DNA of 64,000 bases from Letharia columbiana (lineage: Eukaryota > Ascomycota > Lecanoromycetes > Lecanorales > Parmeliaceae), in the NCBI RefSeq assembly GCF_014066305.1, contig NW_023501043.1, positions 372,001 through 436,000 of the forward strand, given 5' to 3'. Under the pieces are notes generated by a model. It searched no databases, was not told where the DNA came from, and saw only the letters and a list, made by a program, of their open reading frames with translations. Below, one piece after another: positions 54,946 through 63,937 of the stretch. How positions within the stretch are numbered: the first letter of the stretch is position 1; each line of letters opens with the position of its first letter. Both the position numbers and the translations under genes were made by a program.

Positions 54946-56367
54946 ATGGGACGCCCCAAGAAAGATGTAGAGTCGCATAGAGAATTCATCCTGAGCCTTC
55001 ATGACCAAGGCACCGAGTACCAAGAGATCCTACGAATACTATCCACTCAGCGCGGCCTCAGCATCAGTCGTGATGTGCTTATGAAGAACCTACGGGCCTG
55101 GGATAAGAGACGCTATGATGCACCACCCTGCAGAGACGAGAAGCTTCGCAATAGTCTCATTATGTTCCTGTTTCTGAAGCAGAACGCAAATGATGAAGAG
55201 ATTTTGGTGGACCTGGAGTCTCGGGACCTGGCTGTGACTCCAAGGAAGCTCCGACGGTTGAGGATAGACATGGGGTTGAGAAGAAGACGCAAGTTGAAGG
55301 ATGCTCGGTTTCAAGATGAGGAGATTATACGCATCATGAAGGAGCATTTGAACGAGGGTGTCATTGGTGACTGGGGCCTCACGCACCTCTACGCATACTT
55401 CCGCCGCAATAGTATCATTATCTCAAGAGACGATATCATGTACGGCTTGAGAGTGGTGGATCCCGCCGGTGTTAATCGTAGATACCAGAAGAAACAGCAT
55501 AGAAGGAAGAAGTTTTTGGTAGAAGGACCCAATGCTATTTGGTCAATTGACGCCCACTGCAAGCTAGAGATCGTGGGCATTCAGATTTACGCCGTCATTG
55601 ATGCATACTCCCGCAAAATCATCTGGATCTATGTGGGGATTTCCGCACGTACAGCTGTCAGTGTCGTTAAGCAATTTCTGGAGTTCATGGAAGAGCACAA
55701 GATCATGCCAGATAGGTTTTGTTCACATCGAGGTACTGAGACCATTCTCATTGCGGACGCATTTCATCAATTATGTGGAGCACAGGAAGACCGATCAGAA
55801 GAGGACCGTGCTATTGATAGGTGTTGGATGTTTGGCAAAAGCACCGCTAATCAACGCATTGAAGCATGGTGGATGCAATTACAGTCCTCCATGCTAAATC
55901 GCTGGGTAATCTTCTTCGATCTACTGAAGGAGGAAAAGCATTTCAAAAAGGATAAGCTTGCAGATATGATCGCTGTGTACGCTATCTACATGCCCTTAAT
56001 CCGAGAGGCTTGCTATGAGTTTGTTGCCAATTGGAATGTTCACAAGATTCGCGCACAAAAGAACCGCCCCCATGTGACTGCCGGTAAGCCATGGTTTCTA
56101 TACGCACATCCCAAGGCACCAGCGGCGGAGTGCGGCAGCGTACCTGATCCTACGCTTGTTGATGCACTCCATCAGGAAGTGGAAGCATACGATCTTCATG
56201 AGTACCTTCCTGCGGCAACATTGGAATGGTGTCATGAGAGGATGCGATCGCTTGGTTTTGATCCTGCTACTTTGACAGCAAAGGATCTACTTGAGGAGGA
56301 GGATTTGGGAAGACGGGCACATGGCTATGTCTTCGGACTTCTTAGGGGGAGGTCCAACAACATTTGA
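54946..56367 (+). CDS. Integrase-core (rve-like DDE) transposase
   Basis: A 473-residue protein. The first ATG at 54946 (MGRPKKDVESHREF) is preferred; the frame is open upstream, but without ATG in this copy. Residues ~5-115 look like two helix-turn-helix units (DQGTEYQEILRIL, LRRLRIDMGLRRRRKL), fit for DNA-end binding. Residues ~190-320 form an integrase fold: WSIDAHCKLEI with Asp202, CSHRGTETILIADA with His261 where the family normally has the second Asp, and NQRIEAWWMQL with Glu306. The spacing is normal for D,D(~58),E. The C-terminal ~120 residues match no domain I know. The stop at 56365 follows a G-run; one extra G would join it to the acidic frame that follows. It would cut and join element ends in the nucleus, but the His may make it inactive. 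Confidence 0.75.
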   Translation: MGRPKKDVESHREFILSLHDQGTEYQEILRILSTQRGLSISRDVLMKNLRAWDKRRYDAPPCRDEKLRNSLIMFLFLKQNANDEEILVDLESRDLAVTPRKLRRLRIDMGLRRRRKLKDARFQDEEIIRIMKEHLNEGVIGDWGLTHLYAYFRRNSIIISRDDIMYGLRVVDPAGVNRRYQKKQHRRKKFLVEGPNAIWSIDAHCKLEIVGIQIYAVIDAYSRKIIWIYVGISARTAVSVVKQFLEFMEEHKIMPDRFCSHRGTETILIADAFHQLCGAQEDRSEEDRAIDRCWMFGKSTANQRIEAWWMQLQSSMLNRWVIFFDLLKEEKHFKKDKLADMIAVYAIYMPLIREACYEFVANWNVHKIRAQKNRPHVTAGKPWFLYAHPKAPAAECGSVPDPTLVDALHQEVEAYDLHEYLPAATLEWCHERMRSLGFDPATLTAKDLLEEEDLGRRAHGYVFGLLRGRSNNI

Positions 56368-56597
56368 CTGCTGGTAACAAGGATCCAATCTTATCATTGA
56401 TAGAGACACCAAAGGGAGCCCGTTCTTGGAAACCTTCTGCGGAGGCTGAAAGAGCCTTCAATGATGCTCGAAGGGGTGAGGAGCCGGAAGACTTCATGGA
56501 CCAGCTGGCTGATCAGCTGGACGATGTTCTTGCGGAGTCAGACGATGAGAACTATGCTTCGGAGGCCCATGCATCGGTCGACGATGGGGAGGACTGA
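56364..56597 (+). pseudogene. Probable acidic C-terminal extension of the transposase, out of frame
   Basis: This frame lacks an ATG and overlaps the transposase stop. It encodes about 75 residues (NKDPILSLIETPKGARSWKP, then DFMDQLADQLDDVLAESDDE) ending TGA at 56595-56597. A one-base slip in the G5 run near 56345 would make it continuous with the transposase. The Asp/Glu-rich tail looks like real protein, so a frameshift in the element (or a sequencing error) is more likely than a separate gene. Confidence 0.45.
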
Positions 56598-56599
56598 TG

Positions 56600-57358
56600 G
56601 TTGGCCTGAGTGTGTGTTGGAAAAGACTCATGGGAAGCATGCCACTCTCGCACCATATAAGGCCCTTATTCCTCCGGCAAATCACTAGGCGGCTCGGGAA
56701 AGCCTCGGACATCGTGGTTGTGAACGAATTGGATTCATCCGAAGTCCAGATATTGCGCCCATGCCTCATTTTTCGGTACTCAGAAATCGATTGCTCAGAC
56801 CCTTATCATTGAACAACCACTTCACATAAGCCCCACCGAGCGGGTCGCCTTATTAGCCTCTTCATAAAGACCTTCCGAAGCTATGGTAGGGTATTTGCAG
56901 GCCTCACTATCGCCGTTGATGGCCTCGGTCGATGTTAACTATTTGGTATGTCATGGAGAAAATCACGCAAAGACCATCTGATACTAATTCAAAGTATAGT
57001 GCTTGCGGCTCAGTTCGGCTTGAAAGCACTCGGACCAATCATATTGCATCAATCGACGATTCCTTCTCTACCCGAAAATCAAATATCAAATAGCCACTCC
57101 AAGACAAAATACCATTTCTATATTTCTTCACTAAATCTCTTTGAATTGAAAGCCCATTAACGCTTGAGTAGTGTGCTCCCGACCATGTAGTTACTAGACT
57201 CTTGAACGACCTCGCTGTCGTCTACTTCGCCTTCATCAAGATAGGTTTCTCTATAAACCTCGTTTGGTGGCGTTTCTTTGCGGGGGTCTAGAATGCTTGT
57301 TTCTTTTTCGACCAAGATACCGTGAAGAGTAAGGATACTTCGAATATTACTCTTTCGA
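56600..57358. other. Region between the two transposon genes
   Basis: Normal composition without a convincing ORF. Segment 56675-57150 has a RIP-mutated copy at 52195-52700. Most of this region is deleted from copy 1; homology with copy 1 resumes at GGTTTCTCTATAAACC (57244). Confidence 0.6.
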
Positions 57359-58115
57359 ATGGCCCCCAGGCCAGCACGCATACTTGGAAGAAAAGAGACA
57401 CCGGCTAGTATGAGTCGTACTAGCTCCATTACCAAGGACCAGGCTGTCAAGAATAGTAAGCCTCATGCTGGTAGCCGGGCTACATTCTCAACTTTTGCCA
57501 CTGACCGTACCAAATCCAATGATAGTGGTGTCACAGCGTCTAATACCAAGACTGTCATAACACCTCGCCATCAGTAGTATGATCCAGCAAGCCAATATGA
57601 TCTGGAGCCATTATATACTGGGAACCATATGTGGGGTACGTACTTGCTACTGCTGCTATGATAGCTTGTATCTAACAAGCTTAGGCTCAATGTCATTGAA
57701 GTTGTGGGACAAAAGACTGCCCGCGGACGGTATCGATCAATGGATTAAGGAAGATATCCTTCCAGAGGGCCACAGGTGGGACGATATCATCTACGATCCT
57801 CGAGTGACTCACCATTGGATTTGTTCCACCATCGATGGCAAAGGCCCTCTTTCTACCCCACGTCGCTTTGCAAACAGCGTCTACAATTCCTCGTTTGTAA
57901 GCGACCTTCTCCAAGCTTGCAGGGAAGAGAAAGGTGAGCGCGTGCTTATTATAGTATGCGAAATACCGGATCCCAAGCACGGGCAGGTAGAGGATAGTCC
58001 TGCTAAGCCGAAGGCGGGCAAAGACGAGCCGGAGTCGAAGAAGGGTAAGGGTAAGGGTAAGGCCAAAAGCGAGCCTACAAAGGAGGACAAGCCTGCACAA
58101 TCCTCGTACGCGTAA
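57359..58115 (+). CDS. Accessory gene of the integrase-core transposon (one intron, unknown function)
   Basis: The first ATG at 57359 opens 72 codons (MAPRPARILGRKETPASMSR) up to a TAG at 57575-57577. Past it the same frame reads YDPASQYDLEPLYTGNHMW. A 49-bp intron (57636-57684; 5' GTACGT, branch-like TCTAAC, 3' TTAG) then joins in phase to GSMSLKLWDKRLPADGIDQW, EDILPEGHRWDDIIYDPRVT, FVSDLLQACREEKGERVLII and a Lys/Glu-rich tail ending at 58115. The frame match across the intron is strong evidence for splicing. The TAG is shared with copy 1, so the N-terminal part may be a separate ORF or both copies inherit a broken gene. I recognise no family; a DNA- or transposase-binding partner is a guess. 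An acidic frame (KGKEQLKEYMEEVAED) continues to 58230 if one base is shifted. Confidence 0.5.
57636..57684 (+). other. Predicted spliceosomal intron (49 bp)
   Basis: GTACGT donor, CTAAC branch consensus 8 nt before the TAG acceptor. Removal keeps the frame between EPLYTGNHMW and GSMSLKLWDK. The same intron is in copy 1 at 30050-30098. Confidence 0.65.
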
Positions 58116-58195
58116 AGGAAAGGAACAGTTGAAAGAGTACATGGAAGAGGTCGCCGAAGATACTAGTAGTATCAAGCGGGAGCGAGTCGAGGAGG

Positions 58196-58640
58196 ATGAT
58201 CTTGAGGTCAAAGAGGAAGACAGCAATTAGGGTGGGAGTGATTAAGAAGAAGGTGAAGAGGTATGATCTATGTATTCGTGAAAGCTTCTTATTTGCTGAC
58301 TATTCAAGGTCAACACGAGTCATAAGAGGAATGCTTCTCTTACAACAATGTCTCCTAGTAAAGGCGGTGGAAGGAAGAAGCCTACCAAGAAGCCTACTGC
58401 TTGATGAACAGGTAGTAGTTGAGATATCCCAATTTGTAGCCAGTAGTGGCGATGTCTTTCTTGACCTGCGATGCTTACATGCGGAGTTTAAGCTCGCTAC
58501 CACCATAATACGCCCTGGGGTCGCTCTCATTTGGCAGGGTAGCGCAAACCCTCAGTTGGCGTTCATCTGATCTTTTTCTACCAGCCTCATTCTTAGCATG
58601 TGCGCTGTTCGAACCGATGGTGACATGACTTTATCATTAT
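58196..58640 (+). other. Transposon 3' region, small ORFs of doubtful meaning
   Basis: Contains a short Lys-rich frame starting at 58350 (MSPSKGGGRKKPTKKPTA) and a longer open frame 58196-58570 that is only partly shared with copy 1, where open frames are shorter. Treated as untranslated or degraded. Confidence 0.35.
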
Positions 58641-58645
58641 AGCTA

Positions 58646-58699
58646 ACCGTCCACCACCCATATCGGACCGAGATATGGGTCCTAGCTACGGTGGACGGT
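58646..58699. repeat. Hairpin at the downstream transposon end
   Basis: ACCGTCCACC (58646-58655) pairs with GGTGGACGGT (58690-58699), and inside it ACCCATATC (58656-58664) pairs with GATATGGGT (58672-58680). Copy 1 keeps the left half but not the outer right arm, because homology ends at about 58689. Confidence 0.75.
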
Positions 58700-59894
58700 G
58701 CTCGATAGCGTCCTACTGTTTATTCAATTTGTAATTGCGTGTAATAATCATAACAATATGAATGGTATGGGGGTTTTTGGTGGATTTGAACTCACAGTCA
58801 TATGCCGAGAGGCTAGTCACTAGCCAGGTAAGATTTAGCGTTTTCAAAAACCTGTGGCATACTTGGCATCGGAGATCTTTCACACCACACACCTAAATTC
58901 GTACTGTACCATAGTTATCTCTCCGCGCAATCATTCAAATCAAGTAGCCACGTCGCAAATAGTCGCATTTAATCAATTTTAAAGTTATATAACCTCAGCT
59001 ATATCTCTCGAACGCACCAATAACGCAGTAGCCATCAATTCGCCGCCGTCGCAGCAAGAACTACGAATACCCCGCAATAACTACTAAAATAGCCTCTGCT
59101 TAAGAAGCTTAGAAATAGATAACTGAGGGATTAAGAAACATATCAAGACTTTAGTATAGCTTCATTTTTTCATTTAGGACCTATACTAATAATAGTAGTA
59201 TTATTAAATAATTTTGCGGAGAGATTTCTATACTATAGTACGAATTTAAGTATATAATATGAAAGATTTTCGATGTTAAGCATTTCAGATGTTTTTAAAT
59301 ACGCTAAATAAGTGTTTTCAATGAGTATTCTACTATATTAAAGGGTCTAGATGAAATATCGTATACTATAGAACTGGTAATAATGGATTAACTAACTAAT
59401 TTACTATTAGTAAAATCGTTAGTTTCTCGTAATTAATAATATAGTTTAAAGTCTATCGATTGATAGTTAATGTAATTCTAATCGTAAAACTAACTAATTT
59501 AACTAATAGTAAAGTAGTTTATAATAATCTTTTAAAAAGTCGATTTTTAATAGATTAATATTTATAGAGTTAAAGTAGAGCTAAAATAGAGCTAATAGGG
59601 CTAATAGGGCTTAATACTATAATATAGATATTATCTTTCCCTCTTCTTACTAAGCGATATTTTAGCTTTTATTATAACTGCTTTACTATTAGTATATTAA
59701 TAGTAGAGTAGTTAATTTTTAATATATAATAGTTAATATAGTTTCGATTTTCAAATCTAGTAGTTAATATAGTTTATTCTTTAAAATTAACTATTTTCAT
59801 CGTTATTAGCCCTAATATACTATTTAGATATATATCTCGCTAGAATAAAAATAGACTATATATAAGTCTCTAGTAGAAATATCTATTATATTAA
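58700..59894. other. Unassigned DNA grading into RIP-mutated DNA
   Basis: Normal composition to about 59100, then progressively A+T-rich. No ORF or element end recognised. A tRNA-like patch at 58775-58870 was examined and rejected. Confidence 0.5.
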
Positions 59895-60770
59895 ATCTAT
59901 AGAGGGCGGCTATAATATCGTAGTATTAGTTACTAAGAATTAGTTCGATAATTACATATTTTAAAAATAATCTCTACTTATTTTTACTAAATAACGCTAT
60001 CTCTTAGCAAATAAAAATATAACTTAAAAATGTTATTAATTTATATTCAAAATATATAAAATATCTATACAGTTCCGTTCGATAACCCTATTTTTAAGAC
60101 TAAGTTATAAACGTCGTAAAAAATTAAGAAAATTATCTTCTCTATCAGTAACTATTAAATTTCTATTATTTCACGTTATTATAACTATTAAGGAATAGTT
60201 CTAAGTAGAATCATATATATGAATAATATGTGTATAGTGTGATAATAATAATGAACTATATAGGCCTGCAGTGAAACTTAAAAGAAGTCTCTGTAGTATC
60301 GTAGTGCCAAGGCACTAAGCTTAATCGAGACGCCTAGTAAAGGAATTCGTAACAATAACGAAGATATTTATTACTACTATTATATAGGCTTTAATTATTA
60401 TTAATACTTCTATTACCTTCGTTATTGCTATTAATATCTCTACTAATATTTCTATTAATATCTCTATTAATATCTCTATTAATATTTCTACTAATATCTC
60501 TATTAATGAAATTAGAGTTAGAGTAACTCTATATCTATATATATATTAATTATAGATGTTTATTATTTTAGCGTACTTAGTCTTATTTTACTAAAAAATA
60601 AAACTCGAGACTTATTTTTAGATATTTTGAAAATATATTCTAAAAATATAATAATTAAACGATACTCTATATATATATAACGCTAAGTTAAAAATAAATA
60701 GAGGTTATTTTTAAAATATATAATTATCGAACTAGTCTTAAGAATAAACTATAATAATAGACTATTTAAA
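59895..60770. repeat. Long inverted repeat enclosing a mutated LTR
   Basis: The arm at 59930-60110 (AGTTCGATAATTACATATTT, ATTTTTAAGACTAAGTTAT) recurs inverted at about 60565-60745 (AAATATATAATTATCGAACT). The segment AGGGCGGCTATAATATCGTA at 59897 also occurs, inverted, directly before the LTR at 62910. The arms are imperfect and RIP-mutated. Confidence 0.55.
60186..60354 (-). repeat. RIP-mutated LTR, inverted relative to the one at 62910
   Basis: Read on the minus strand it starts TGTTACGAATTCCTTT and follows the LTR at 62910-63070 to ACTATTCCTTAATA. Similarity continues into the primer-site region at 60168-60185. So this is the 5' end of a mutated element pointing left. Confidence 0.75.
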
Positions 60771-61565
60771 TAAGTAATAGTAGTAGTTATAATAGTTATA
60801 ATAGTTATAATAGCTAAAATAGCTATAATAGCTTAAATAGCTATAATAGTTATAATAATTATATTTAGATTTTAATTTTAATAACGTAAAAAAAAAAAAA
60901 AAAAAAATATTTACTATCTCTATATTAATAAGTTCTATAGTATTAGAAAACTAAAAAGTTATCGTAAGTATTACTAGCACCCCTTTCTCGAAAATCCGAA
61001 TATTGGAATTTCTTGAATAACTTCACACCGATAATTTATAATACTCTAGAAATTTCATGGTTTGTTGAAAAGATATTAAATCTTTAAGCTTCTAGTTTAT
61101 AGAGGATTCTAATTATTCGTTATTCTATAAAATAAAAATCTCGTAGAATTTATGAATTTCTTTAAGATAGTCTTGGCGTTTATAAAATAGCCGAGGTACT
61201 TTTTAATATTAAGCGTATTTTCACACTTTATAATTTTACTTAAGATATTCGAGCTAGAATTTTCTAAAAATTTTAGGATTAACTAATTAATATGATAAGT
61301 ATAGTCTATAAAATTTCTAGAGTATTATAAATCGTAGTTATAAAGTTATTTAAGAAGATATATTATTAATTTTCGATAAGAGATACTTACGACGACTTTT
61401 TTAGTTTCTTAAAACTTATTAATATAGAAGTAGAGAACTTTATACGTAGGGACTTTTATATACGATATCGACTTAACTGCGATATTATCTTTCATAGTAC
61501 TAGCTTTTATATTACTATCTTTTATAGTATTATCTTATACTATACTAGTATATAATAGTTATCTC
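60355..61565. other. AT-rich RIP-degraded DNA with microsatellites
   Basis: Includes an AATATCTCTATT 12-bp array (about 60420-60510), an ATAGTTATA array (about 60780-60855) and a poly-A run (about 60888-60907). The rest is A+T-rich without a gene. Confidence 0.65.
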
Positions 61566-61567
61566 TA

Positions 61568-62634
61568 CGGAGGTTACCATCGAAAGTCCTGAACATACGC
61601 TAAAACCCTTGGCATTCTTGGCATTTCTAGCATTTTGGCAAATTTCTTGAATAGCTTCATAATCTACATACGATGTTTTATATAATTACGGAGTACGTAT
61701 GTACTGATTTACTCGGTCAGCTGGATCATAGGGCCGCTTATCCCCTCCTTTACGGCCCTCTCGATACTCGTTACCGCCTCGTAAACGAATAACTTCGGCA
61801 ATATGTCTAGGTATACCGTTATACGCTGCTATCGCTACTGTGCACACAGTAATATCGCAACTGTATACCCCGTATGCATGCAGTAATATCGCTACTATGT
61901 ACTTTATATGCATCTGCAAATCTGAAAAGTTCCTGCAAAATTTGAAATTGCTGATCGCGCGTTTGTCGCGGAAATCACAAAATCCGCCGGATCAGCAAAT
62001 CTGATTAGAATCCGCCCAAATTCCGCCGGTTCAGCAACTGTTCTAATCTTTTCCGCCAGTTCTGCCAGTTTAGCAGCAATACGCACGAAAAAGAAAAGTT
62101 CTAATGATCGACGTTGCGACGGCAAGGTTCTACGGCGACGAATATCAACGTCAACTCAAATTTAGCTACGGAATTGGACGATTCAATGAAATTAGTCGCG
62201 TGGGTGATGCTCTGGTATGGCGCACAATGATGCGCATGTATAATGATGCGCATGTTGATGATGATATATATTGATACCATATGTATGTAGAATAGTACTT
62301 AGAGTGTATTAGAGTGCATTACGCAAAATTTTTGAAGTTGCTGAAAATTTTTTGAAGTTGCTAAACTGGCAGAACTGGCGGAAAGGGTTGGACATAGGCA
62401 AAGTCTGCTTAATAGGCTAAATCGTGCTAAATCGTGCTTATGGTGCGGACCCGGCGGAAATCGTGCGGAAAGGAACTTTTCAGATTTGCAGATGTGCATA
62501 CACTTCATATATATAGCAGTGATGTCGCTACTATGCAAAGCATTGATATTTAAGATATTTAAGATATTTGCTAAGAATGCCAAGGGTTTGAAAGCCCTAA
62601 CCCTAATGTTCAGGACTTTCAGTGGCAACCTCCG
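61568..62634. mobile_element. 1.07-kb TA-flanked MITE with a second MITE nested inside
   Basis: The ends CGGAGGTTACCATCGAAAGT and (complement) CGGAGGTTGCCACTGAAAGT are inverted repeats of about 29 bp, with TA on both sides (61566-61567, 62635-62636). Inner sequence AACCCTTGGCATTCTTGGCA pairs with a similar stretch near 62573-62590. The nested element occupies 61911-62494, leaving about 480 bp of host MITE. Its ends resemble those of the 291-bp MITE at 53099 (GAAAGTCCTG). No gene. Confidence 0.8.
61911..62494 (+). mobile_element. CATCTGCAAATCTG-type MITE, complete copy
   Basis: 584 bp with perfect ends CATCTGCAAATCTGAAAAGT and (complement) the same sequence, flanked by TG on each side. Internal CCGCCGGATCAGC/CCGCCGGTTCAGC and TTTTTGAAGTTGCT direct repeats. 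Open frames across it spell Ala/Glu/Phe repeats from these units and are not conserved as proteins. Other copies: 13289-13867, 31981-32493. Confidence 0.8.
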
Positions 62635-62636
62635 TA

Positions 62637-62909
62637 TAGCGTTTACTTTTCTCTATACGCTAGAGACTCTATAGATTAATTTATAGATGTCAAGATGAAT
62701 TAATACTAAGTATAGATTTATAAAATATATAAATACGATATTCCATTTAAGGTAAACCTTTTTTTTTTTATTTTTATTTTTTTTATATAATTAAAATTAA
62801 AATTTAAATATAACTATTATAACTACTATAGTTACTATTATTACTTATTTAAATTATTTACTATTATAATCTATTTTTAATAGCTAATACTACGATATTA
62901 TAGCCGCCC
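62637..62909. other. AT-rich DNA
   Basis: A+T-rich. The last ~150 bp match, inverted, parts of 60730-60910 and 59897-59925. Confidence 0.6.
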
Positions 62910-63070
62910 TGTTACGGATTCCTCCACTAGGCGTCCCGATTGGGCTTAGTGCCTTGGCACTGCGGCACTGCAGAGACTTCTTCCACTGCAGGCCTACATA
63001 GTTGATGATGATCACACCACACACACACATTATTCATGCATATGATTCCACTTAGGACTATTCCTTAACA
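62910..63070 (+). repeat. 5' LTR
   Basis: Starts TGTTACGGATTCCTCC and ends TTCCTTAACA, giving the usual TGTTA...TAACA ends. Confirmed by the mutated copy at 60186-60354. Confidence 0.75.
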
Positions 63071-63071
63071 A

Positions 63072-63083
63072 TGGTAGCAACAC
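63072..63083 (+). promoter_or_regulatory. Primer-binding site (TGGTAGCA)
   Basis: TGGTAGCAACAC starts one base after the LTR. Its first seven bases are complementary to GCTACCA, the 3' end of fungal initiator tRNA-Met, a common fungal retrotransposon primer. Confidence 0.6.
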
Positions 63084-63130
63084 CTCGGTCGATTCAGGCC
63101 TAGCACTAGCTGTCCTCGTTACATTCGCCC

Positions 63131-63400
63131 ACCTCGCCTTAGTCCAGCACCTACACGGACCCTACATTACTCACTACCAGAGAAATCTACAGAGAACACC
63201 ACTCCCACCGGGTGCAGTATCTCCAGAGTCTCTTAGACGCTTACTCGCCTTAGTCCAGCACCTACACGGACCCTACAACACTCACTACCAGAGAAATCTA
63301 CAGAGAATACCACTCCCACCGAGTGCAGCATCTCCAGAGTCTCTTAGACGCCTACCTCGCCTTGTCCAGCACCTAATCAGGACCCTACCAATACTCGTCC
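63131..63400 (+). repeat. 111-bp tandem repeat in the retrotransposon leader
   Basis: Units beginning at the CTCGCCTTAGTCCAGCACCT block start near 63131, 63242 and 63353. Two are complete, the third partial. No continuous ORF. Confidence 0.85.
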
Positions 63401-63440
63401 ATTCAAGCGATCCTTTCACTAGGCCATTCGTCCTACCACC

Positions 63441-63937
63441 ATGGCGAACATTAGCCACCCTATGCCCGTTTTACAGCAGAGCAAACAGCCTCCCTACAAG
63501 CCATGATCACTGCCGCAATCGATGACGCAATCAGTCAGGCTATGCCAGCCTTCGAGACCAGACTGACAGCTTTCGAGACCAGACTGACAGCTATTGAAGC
63601 CAAATTCCGCCCTGCTGAGTACCAAGTTACCGCTCCTCAGCATAGGCCATGGCAACAATCAATTGTGGAGAAAACTGCGGAGAAATCTACGGAGAAAACT
63701 GCGGTGAAATCTACGGAGAAGACTACGGAGAACAAGAGCACGGGCAGCAGCAGCGACAATGACAATACGGGCACGCTCTCCACTATTCCACACCAAGCTA
63801 CTATGCATTATTGCAGAGAGTCTCCTATTCGCCTTAATAACGCTTTACTTCTCGCCTCTCTTCTCGTCTCTCAACTCGCCTCTCCACCTGACTACATTCA
63901 CTACGCGAAAGGCATGGAGGCTACAGGTCAAGGATAG
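63441..63937 (+). CDS. Gag-like N-terminal ORF, probably frameshifted
   Basis: An ATG at 63441 (MANISHPMP) begins a frame that soon stops. The frame with Gag character is YARFTAEQTASLQAMITAAI, open to 63937 from an ATG at 63503. Residues 1-35 from that ATG predict a helical, coiled-coil-like segment with a duplicated FETRLTA motif, then a Lys/Thr/Glu-rich repeat (EKTAEKSTEKTAVKSTEKTT) and a Ser/Asp stretch. This matches the N-terminal regions of fungal retrotransposon Gag proteins. A -1 or +1 shift near 63460 and the early stop at 63935-63937 suggest it is damaged. Confidence 0.5.

Larger units (their letters stand above)
54796..58690 (+). mobile_element. Integrase-core DNA transposon, copy 2 (more complete)
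   Basis: A 3.9-kb element with a transposase gene and a downstream accessory gene on the same strand. The upstream terminus (near TGGTCGACAATGACCAATG, then a T-run) and downstream terminus (CACCCATATCGGACCGAG ... CCTAGCTAC) are set by where homology with copy 1 (29040-31683, inverted) ends. There is no obvious long terminal inverted repeat. An assignment to IS3EU- or Ginger-like cut-and-paste elements is possible from the transposase type but not established here. Confidence 0.7.

Noticed and set aside
58775..58870. tRNA-like patch (complement contains GAGTTCAAATCCACC)
   Set aside because: The T-loop-like motif is present, but the T-stem does not pair and no acceptor stem or anticodon arm can be built.
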